64,000 bases of DNA from Mucilaginibacter sp. Lineage in GTDB: Bacteria; Bacteroidota; Bacteroidia; Sphingobacteriales; Sphingobacteriaceae. The stretch is taken from the NCBI GenBank assembly GCA_028287895.1, contig JAQBOV010000029.1, forward strand, positions 1 through 64,000, written 5' to 3'. The translations under genes and the position numbers were made by a program. The notes beneath the pieces are model-generated. The model worked only from the letters and a program-made list of their open reading frames with translations, did not search any database and was not told the DNA's origin. This document shows, piece by piece, positions 59,157 through 64,000 of the stretch. Each line of letters begins with the position of its first letter. Positions within the stretch are counted from its first letter, which is position 1.

Positions 59157-60453
59157 GGATAACCTGGCTAACAAGATCAGTTATTATCATTTAATGCTGT
59201 TCCTGCTCAGCCTGCCATTCGACCTTTTTTACAATCATCTGATCCTGGCAAGCTATGCTGTACATACCGTTATCCAGTTCAAAAAAAGTGCGGTAAAACC
59301 GGTATTTAACTTACGCACGAGTGTGTTGACATCTGTATTTTTTGTAACGCTGGCAAGTACCATTTATACCATCAATCCGTCACATGCATTTACCGAGTGG
59401 GAATTGGACACACCCATTTTATTGTTACCCCTGCTATTATGTTTTAATCAGCTGGACCTGAAAAGATACAGCAGACAGTTATTAATGGCATTTGCTTTGG
59501 GCTGCACGGCAACCATCCTTTACCTTTATGCCGATGCCTTTGTCACCATTAGACATTATCAGATGCCTTTATCTTCCATTCTGTCGCCTGCATTTACCAA
59601 TCATAATTTTTCAGAACCGATAGATATGCATGCTACCTTTTTTTCGCTGCAAATAGCACTGGCGCTTATCTATTTATTATCCCGTTTGATAGGTGAACGT
59701 TTAACGCCCGCAAACCAATTATTTTATACCATTTGCTGCGTCGTGCTCTCGGCAGGTATCATTCAATTAAGTTCGAAATCCATTTTTGCGGCGCTGCTCC
59801 TGATCATTAATGTCGCCTTCCCTTACTTTCTTCTGGAAGGTTCCCGCCGCAGGCAATTCATCATGATCTCCATCTTCGTATCTTGCATGGCCGCCATTGG
59901 GATTTTTAATACGCATGCTCTTAATGACCGTTATTTGTCTGAGCTCAAAGAGGATCTTTCCCCGTCATTCCCCGGGCAAACGGTGGAACCACGTTTAGAA
60001 AGATGGAAAATTGCGGCTAAGCTGATCCGCAACTCGCCGATTATAGGCTATGGTGCGGGATCAGAGATACAGCTTTTGCGGGAGCAATACTTCGCCAAAA
60101 AATTCTACAGCTCCTTCCTGCACCACTTAAACTCACATAACGAGTATCTGAGTTTCCTGATCAAATCGGGAATATGGGGACTGGCTGTTTACCTGGCTAC
60201 TTTAGTTTATGGTTTTAAAAAAGCAATCCGTAAAAGAGATGTCGTCTTTTTTAGCTTTATAGCCCTCGTCGCTATTGTTTCACTGTCTGAAAATATATTG
60301 GATGTGGATAAAGGGGTGATCTTTTACAGTTTTTTCTTCAGCTTTTTTGTTTTTGCAGCAGAGCAGAAAGAGCCTATCAATATCCCTATAAAAGGCCATA
60401 AATATTTAAGAAAGGTGGCAACCAAACGGGCGGTTGCGCCGTCATCATTATAA
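59134..60453 (+). CDS. O-antigen ligase/polymerase-like membrane protein (Wzy_C)
   Basis: 439 residues with about 10-11 hydrophobic segments and the Wzy_C-type core PRLERWKIAAKLIRNSPIIGYGAGSEIQLL ... HLNSHNEYLSFLIKSGIWGLAVYLATLV. The SHNEYL segment is the diagnostic catalytic-loop motif of WaaL/Wzy proteins. It would ligate or polymerise lipid-linked polysaccharide in the periplasm. With the 54127 gene it gives two polymerase/ligase-type proteins in the cluster, one probably Wzy and one WaaL-like. Confidence 0.9.
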   Translation: MRELLLIKDNLANKISYYHLMLFLLSLPFDLFYNHLILASYAVHTVIQFKKSAVKPVFNLRTSVLTSVFFVTLASTIYTINPSHAFTEWELDTPILLLPLLLCFNQLDLKRYSRQLLMAFALGCTATILYLYADAFVTIRHYQMPLSSILSPAFTNHNFSEPIDMHATFFSLQIALALIYLLSRLIGERLTPANQLFYTICCVVLSAGIIQLSSKSIFAALLLIINVAFPYFLLEGSRRRQFIMISIFVSCMAAIGIFNTHALNDRYLSELKEDLSPSFPGQTVEPRLERWKIAAKLIRNSPIIGYGAGSEIQLLREQYFAKKFYSSFLHHLNSHNEYLSFLIKSGIWGLAVYLATLVYGFKKAIRKRDVVFFSFIALVAIVSLSENILDVDKGVIFYSFFFSFFVFAAEQKEPINIPIKGHKYLRKVATKRAVAPSSL

Positions 60454-60485
60454 AGAAAGATAGCGTTGAATTAATTGGTAGTCCA

Positions 60486-61406
60486 TTGTCAGAAATCAAA
60501 AAAAATATATTGTCCACCCTTGCATATTTCGATCTGTTCAATTATCCGTTGACCCTGGACGAGATATTATTATATTTTCCGGTTAAATGCGAAACGGGCG
60601 ATTTTGAGTATGCTTTGAGGAGCCTGGTCACTGAGAGATTGATCTACCATTTCGATAAGTTCTATACCCTAAAAAATGATTACTTTCTAATAGAGCGCCG
60701 AGTTAAGGGAAACACCAAAGCTGCCGGCATGATCATCACGGCAAGGAAGGTGAGCGAGCTGCTTATCCGCTTTCCTTATGTAAGGGGCATCGCTATTTCG
60801 GGGTCACTTTCAAAAAACTTCGCCGATGAAAATTCTGATATCGACCTGTTTATCATTACTGCCAAAAACAAGCTTTGGATAGCACGCACCATCATGCATT
60901 GCTTTAAAAAGCTGACCTTCCTGGTCAACAGGCAGCATTATTTTTGCATGAACTATTACATCGATGAACAGGAACTGCAGATACGCGAAAAAAATATGTA
61001 CACGGCCATCGAGGTAGCTACTTTAATACCATTGCATGGCGATACCGTTTTTGAACAATTTTATTTGGCAAATGCCTGGAGCCGGGAATATCTGCCCAAT
61101 AAATGCCTGCGGCTAAGTACGGCCAAATCATTAAAAAAATCATTCTTAAAGCGGTTTTCCGAAGCACTTTTCAATAACCGGCTTGGCGAAAGCGTTGACA
61201 CTATGCTGATGAAAATCACTGCCCAGCGCTGGCTGAGAAAGTTACAGATGAAAAAGCAGAACGCCCGCGGCATCGTCATGTGCCTGGATACCGGTAAACA
61301 CTACGCAAAACCGGACCCCAGGAACTTCCAGGATAAACTGATTGTGAAATATCAAAACAGAGTATCACAGCTTTTGGAGCGCGGGGAGAGCAGTGTGGCG
61401 CATTGA
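60486..61406 (+). CDS. Nucleotidyltransferase-domain protein
   Basis: 306 residues from a TTG at 60486 (MSEIKKNILSTLAYFDLFNYPLTL), 32 bases after the ligase stop. A winged-helix-like N-terminal part (about 1-75) precedes a Pol-beta-type nucleotidyltransferase core, ISGSLSKNFADENSDIDLFIIT (GS-x9-D-x-D). The remaining helical half has no recognised motif. Such proteins occur in exopolysaccharide clusters with unknown roles; substrate unclear. TTG start is a guess; no better ATG is nearby. Confidence 0.75.
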   Translation: MSEIKKNILSTLAYFDLFNYPLTLDEILLYFPVKCETGDFEYALRSLVTERLIYHFDKFYTLKNDYFLIERRVKGNTKAAGMIITARKVSELLIRFPYVRGIAISGSLSKNFADENSDIDLFIITAKNKLWIARTIMHCFKKLTFLVNRQHYFCMNYYIDEQELQIREKNMYTAIEVATLIPLHGDTVFEQFYLANAWSREYLPNKCLRLSTAKSLKKSFLKRFSEALFNNRLGESVDTMLMKITAQRWLRKLQMKKQNARGIVMCLDTGKHYAKPDPRNFQDKLIVKYQNRVSQLLERGESSVAH

Positions 61407-61520
61407 GCTTTTAAAGCGGTGAGAAGTGGCAGTTGCAGCTGGGGAATCTGTTGATATCTTATATTAATGTGGCATTAACACACCGGGCGTTCTAAAATAT
61501 TAAATGATCACCATATCAGC

Positions 61521-62342
61521 TTATTTCTTCCTCAACGATATCATATAATAATCCCCCATAACCCTCCAGGGCCAGCGGGTTTTGAGTTGATCTTCGGCCT
61601 GTTTTAGAAAATTATAAGCCGAGGGACGTTTTTCGGCAAAGCCCTCGATGTAGGATGGCGGCACGAGCGTACACAGGCCTTCAATACTTAATACATCAAA
61701 TGAACCTTTTAGTCTTCTGGTGATATAGGAAGGGTTATAGTACCAGCATTTAAAGTAATGTCCTTCAATGTGTGCGGTTCTGCCCTTGGAACTAAAAAAC
61801 CGCCTGAAGGCAGTCTGGAACCTGCCCTTAAATAACAACAGCGTTTCCCATAAACAAAATTTTGGCAGAATGACCAGTGTTACTATTCCATTAGGGTTGA
61901 GTAAAGCAGGCAGCGAGGCTAAAACTTTGTCCAATTCGTTGGTACAATTCAGTCCGGCAAAGTTGGAGAAGATCAGATCATAAGGCCCTTTATTTTTCAA
62001 ATGATCTAAATTGGTGTAGGAGCATAGTTCATTACTTACTATTTCACCTAATTGGTGCTTTCGAACTTTCCGCATTAATTGCTCTTGCATGCCCGGCGAT
62101 ATATCTGTAGCATGTACCTTATGCCCTTGGCCGGCAAAAAAGACAGCATCAACGCCTGTGCCGCTGTTTAGTTCCAATATGGTACTGCCGGCGCTTAGAT
62201 ATTTTAATACATGCGTGCGCACCCGTTGGCGTTTATAGCCAATGATGGTATTGGCGCTGTACAGATCGTCAAATATCCCCGACTGCCCGGTAAAGGCACC
62301 GGCGGCATTTAATTCATTCCTATGATCAGCAATTACTTCCAT
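61521..62342 (-). CDS. Class I SAM-dependent methyltransferase
   Basis: 273 residues. Motif I is TILELNSGTGVDAVFFAGQGHKVHATDISPGMQ, and a motif II-like region is YDLIFSNFAGLNC. The C-terminal half is enriched in aromatic residues (GHYFKCWYYNPSYITRRL), a likely substrate cap. It is translationally coupled to the radical SAM gene upstream (TAATG overlap). Context favours methylation of a sugar or sugar-linked lipid. Confidence 0.88.
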   Translation of the reverse strand: MEVIADHRNELNAAGAFTGQSGIFDDLYSANTIIGYKRQRVRTHVLKYLSAGSTILELNSGTGVDAVFFAGQGHKVHATDISPGMQEQLMRKVRKHQLGEIVSNELCSYTNLDHLKNKGPYDLIFSNFAGLNCTNELDKVLASLPALLNPNGIVTLVILPKFCLWETLLLFKGRFQTAFRRFFSSKGRTAHIEGHYFKCWYYNPSYITRRLKGSFDVLSIEGLCTLVPPSYIEGFAEKRPSAYNFLKQAEDQLKTRWPWRVMGDYYMISLRKK

Positions 62343-63811
62343 TACATTGCCTTTTCTAATCGTTTCAACTTCAATTTTTCAACCCATGTGGCCGGGGCGT
62401 AATAAAAAACGGACAGGGCTTTTTTCAACCGGTGGGCATTGGTATTAAGGGGTTTTCTAATTAACTCAACGAGGCTATTTTTTGCCAGGTGCTGATGATA
62501 ATTCTGATGAACATAGCGGTGCAACTGCTTATAGTAAGATGGTGGAAAGGTATTGGCGAACATCAGCGCCATTTCATCAGAGTCCGTCCAGTTGGTTTTG
62601 TTGCTCAAATCGGCCTTTACTTTATCGTAAAAAACCGTTCCCGGTAGCGGGTAGGACACAGAGATGCCGATCTGGAAAGGTAACAATGCATTGATCATTT
62701 TGATGGTCAGCTCAATATCTTCCTTCAACTCTCCCAAATAGCCAAACTGGATAAAAAAGGCCGGCTGAATACCATGATTTTTCATGAGCGTCGTTGAACG
62801 GTGTATCTGCTCAACCGTCGTCCCCTTGTCCATGGCATCCAATATTTTCTGAGAACCGCTTTCGGCACCTATCCAGGCAATTTCGCAGCCGGATTTCGCT
62901 AAAGCTTTTACCAGTTCTTCTTCAACAAGCAGATCGGCCCTTGATTGTATTTTGAACCTTATCTTTAATTTTTCCTCTTGCATCAGGCGGGAAAACTCTT
63001 CCACCCAGCCAGGTTTCAGGCCAAAAATATCATCACAAAACCAAAGGTGATCGATCCCCAGCCACTCCCTGAGCAGCTTTATTTCCTGCACCACGTTTTG
63101 CGGGCTTCGTGAATTATAGCGGTTACCGTAAATCGGCTTTGCACACCAGTTGCATTTAAACGGACATCCGCGGGTGGTGCTCATATTTAAGGAGAAGTAG
63201 CCTGCATGTTTCAACCAGCTATCCTTATACTGCTGTATATTGACCAGATCCCATGCCGGTAAAGGTAAACTGTCCAGATCCTTTAGCACCGGCCTTCCTA
63301 AAGTCTTAACGGCCCTGCCATCTTTGATGTATGCAAGTCCCTGTATATCGGGATGCCCGGCAACGCCGTTTTTGAGCGCATTTACCAATTCCAGCAAAGT
63401 TTGCTCGCCCTCGCCGATGATCACAAAATCGGCTCCTTCTTTCAGATATTCCTCATAACGGTCGGTTGAGTCTGAGCTGCAAACGATAACCTTGCAGCCT
63501 TTTGCCTTAGCCTGCTTACACATGCTAAAAGCGGCCTCCCGCATATTGGTGAGGCACATTTTGGTGAGGTAATTAAAGCCGTCGTCATAGATCACAAAAA
63601 AATCGGGCCGGCGCTTTTCCAGTTCTGCTCCGGCCTGGTGGGGACCGGCGGCAAACATGGTATCAAATAAAGATGCCCTATACCCATTTTCACGCATCAG
63701 CGAGGCAGCATACAAGGTGCCCAATGGCGGGTAAGGCTGACCTAAAGCCCATTGCTTGGGATCAAACCTTAAAAAATAGGAATGGGTAAACAGGATGTTA
63801 TTTTTCTCCAT
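62342..63811 (-). CDS. B12-binding-domain radical SAM protein
   Basis: 489 residues. N-terminal cobalamin-binding-like domain (about 1-150, QPYPPLGTLYAASLMRENGYRASLFD, VIIGEGEQTLLELV), then a radical SAM core with RGCPFKCNWCAKPIYG (CxxxCxxC for [4Fe-4S]), and GAESGSQKILDAMDKGTT. The C-terminal part is family-specific. It resembles class B methyltransferase/B12-radical SAM enzymes of cell-envelope clusters. The cobalamin His motif DxHxxG is not clearly present, so cobalamin binding is not certain. Precedes the coupled methyltransferase. Confidence 0.9.
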   Translation of the reverse strand: MEKNNILFTHSYFLRFDPKQWALGQPYPPLGTLYAASLMRENGYRASLFDTMFAAGPHQAGAELEKRRPDFFVIYDDGFNYLTKMCLTNMREAAFSMCKQAKAKGCKVIVCSSDSTDRYEEYLKEGADFVIIGEGEQTLLELVNALKNGVAGHPDIQGLAYIKDGRAVKTLGRPVLKDLDSLPLPAWDLVNIQQYKDSWLKHAGYFSLNMSTTRGCPFKCNWCAKPIYGNRYNSRSPQNVVQEIKLLREWLGIDHLWFCDDIFGLKPGWVEEFSRLMQEEKLKIRFKIQSRADLLVEEELVKALAKSGCEIAWIGAESGSQKILDAMDKGTTVEQIHRSTTLMKNHGIQPAFFIQFGYLGELKEDIELTIKMINALLPFQIGISVSYPLPGTVFYDKVKADLSNKTNWTDSDEMALMFANTFPPSYYKQLHRYVHQNYHQHLAKNSLVELIRKPLNTNAHRLKKALSVFYYAPATWVEKLKLKRLEKAM

Positions 63812-63903
63812 CTTATATCAACTACGTTTGTAAAAGTTAATGGGTTGCCAGAAGGTTATAAAATCATGCACCCGGCTAAGCGCAGAGGCGACGCGTTACC
63901 ACT

Positions 63904-64000
63904 CTACCTGATCCTATAAATATTGTAGTTATACATACATCTGTCCAAATAATAATCCTTGGCAATCAATTCATCAGTAAACTGCCGCATATCCTGGGCT
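63904..64000 (-). CDS. C-terminal end of an unidentified gene, cut by the window edge
   Basis: The minus strand reads in one open frame AQDMRQFTDELIAKDYYLDR, then CMYNYNIYRIR and TAG at 63904. The rest lies beyond base 64000. Too little is visible to name a family. The codon pattern and the 92-base gap before the radical SAM start suggest it belongs to the same minus-strand group. Confidence 0.5.
   Translation of the reverse strand, partial: AQDMRQFTDELIAKDYYLDRCMYNYNIYRIR

Noticed and set aside
1-64000. CRISPR arrays, insertion sequences and rRNA
   Set aside because: Reading the window shows no regularly spaced repeats, no transposase-like ORF and no rRNA sequence.

Overview
The window looks like a chromosomal segment of a Sphingobacteriales bacterium, most likely Mucilaginibacter or a close relative. 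The evidence is a SusC/SusD nutrient-uptake pair, lipoproteins with Bacteroidetes-type signals, candidate promoters of the TTG/TAnnTTTG type, many 1-4 base gene overlaps, and RND, ECF-sigma and YceI families typical of the phylum. Genus is an inference from general resemblance; no search was run.

Layout. Bases 1-3170 are a worn accessory zone: a decayed AAA/ABC-type ATPase, a two-gene membrane cassette (1367-2340) between two sequences resembling tRNA 3' ends, and a frameshifted small gene. Next come a double VOC-domain protein and an MEDS sensory-domain protein. A long minus-strand sugar-utilisation locus (20368 down to 5283) follows: SusC, SusD, secreted GH2 glycosidase, RraA-like enzyme, enolase-superfamily dehydratase, SDR dehydrogenase, SMP-30 lactonase, SSS symporter, KDG-type kinase and KDPG-type aldolase, with a divergent AraC regulator. 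Together these could cut a beta-galactoside-like glycan, import the sugar, oxidise it to a lactone, open and dehydrate it, phosphorylate it and split it to pyruvate and glyceraldehyde-3-phosphate, i.e. a De Ley-Doudoroff-type route.

Bases 21.6-25 kb hold small stress-type genes (KTSC, a 59-residue protein, an interrupted DUF3606-like gene, receiver protein, two cold-shock proteins, a 51-residue membrane protein). At 25.2-36.9 kb lies a minus-strand efflux and chromate-type locus: a BNR-like exported protein with Cys motifs, a regulator fusing a ChrB C-terminal domain to an AraC helix-turn-helix, TolC, RND pump, adaptor, Tat-exported double DUF1259 protein, ChrA and a Na+/H+ antiporter. An orphan APS kinase and a beta-hydroxyacid-dehydrogenase-type reductase follow.

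Bases 38.6-46.9 kb mix intact genes (UspA, MG2/plug-like exported protein, lipoproteins, methyltransferase, OmpA, DUF1801) with gene remains that are absent from the ORF track or covered there only by shadow ORFs: a YciI-like pseudogene, a HepT toxin remnant and the tail of a LacI-type regulator. A tRNA-Gln(CTG) sits at 40.3 kb. A five-gene operon (50916 down to 46929) joins an ECF sigma factor, a membrane/beta-barrel protein, YceI, a DUF5777-type barrel and a Rieske lipoprotein. From 51.3 kb to the end is an exopolysaccharide or O-antigen cluster: four glycosyltransferases, a Wzx flippase, two polymerase/ligase-like membrane proteins, a nucleotidyltransferase-domain protein, and on the other strand a methyltransferase coupled to a B12-type radical SAM protein.
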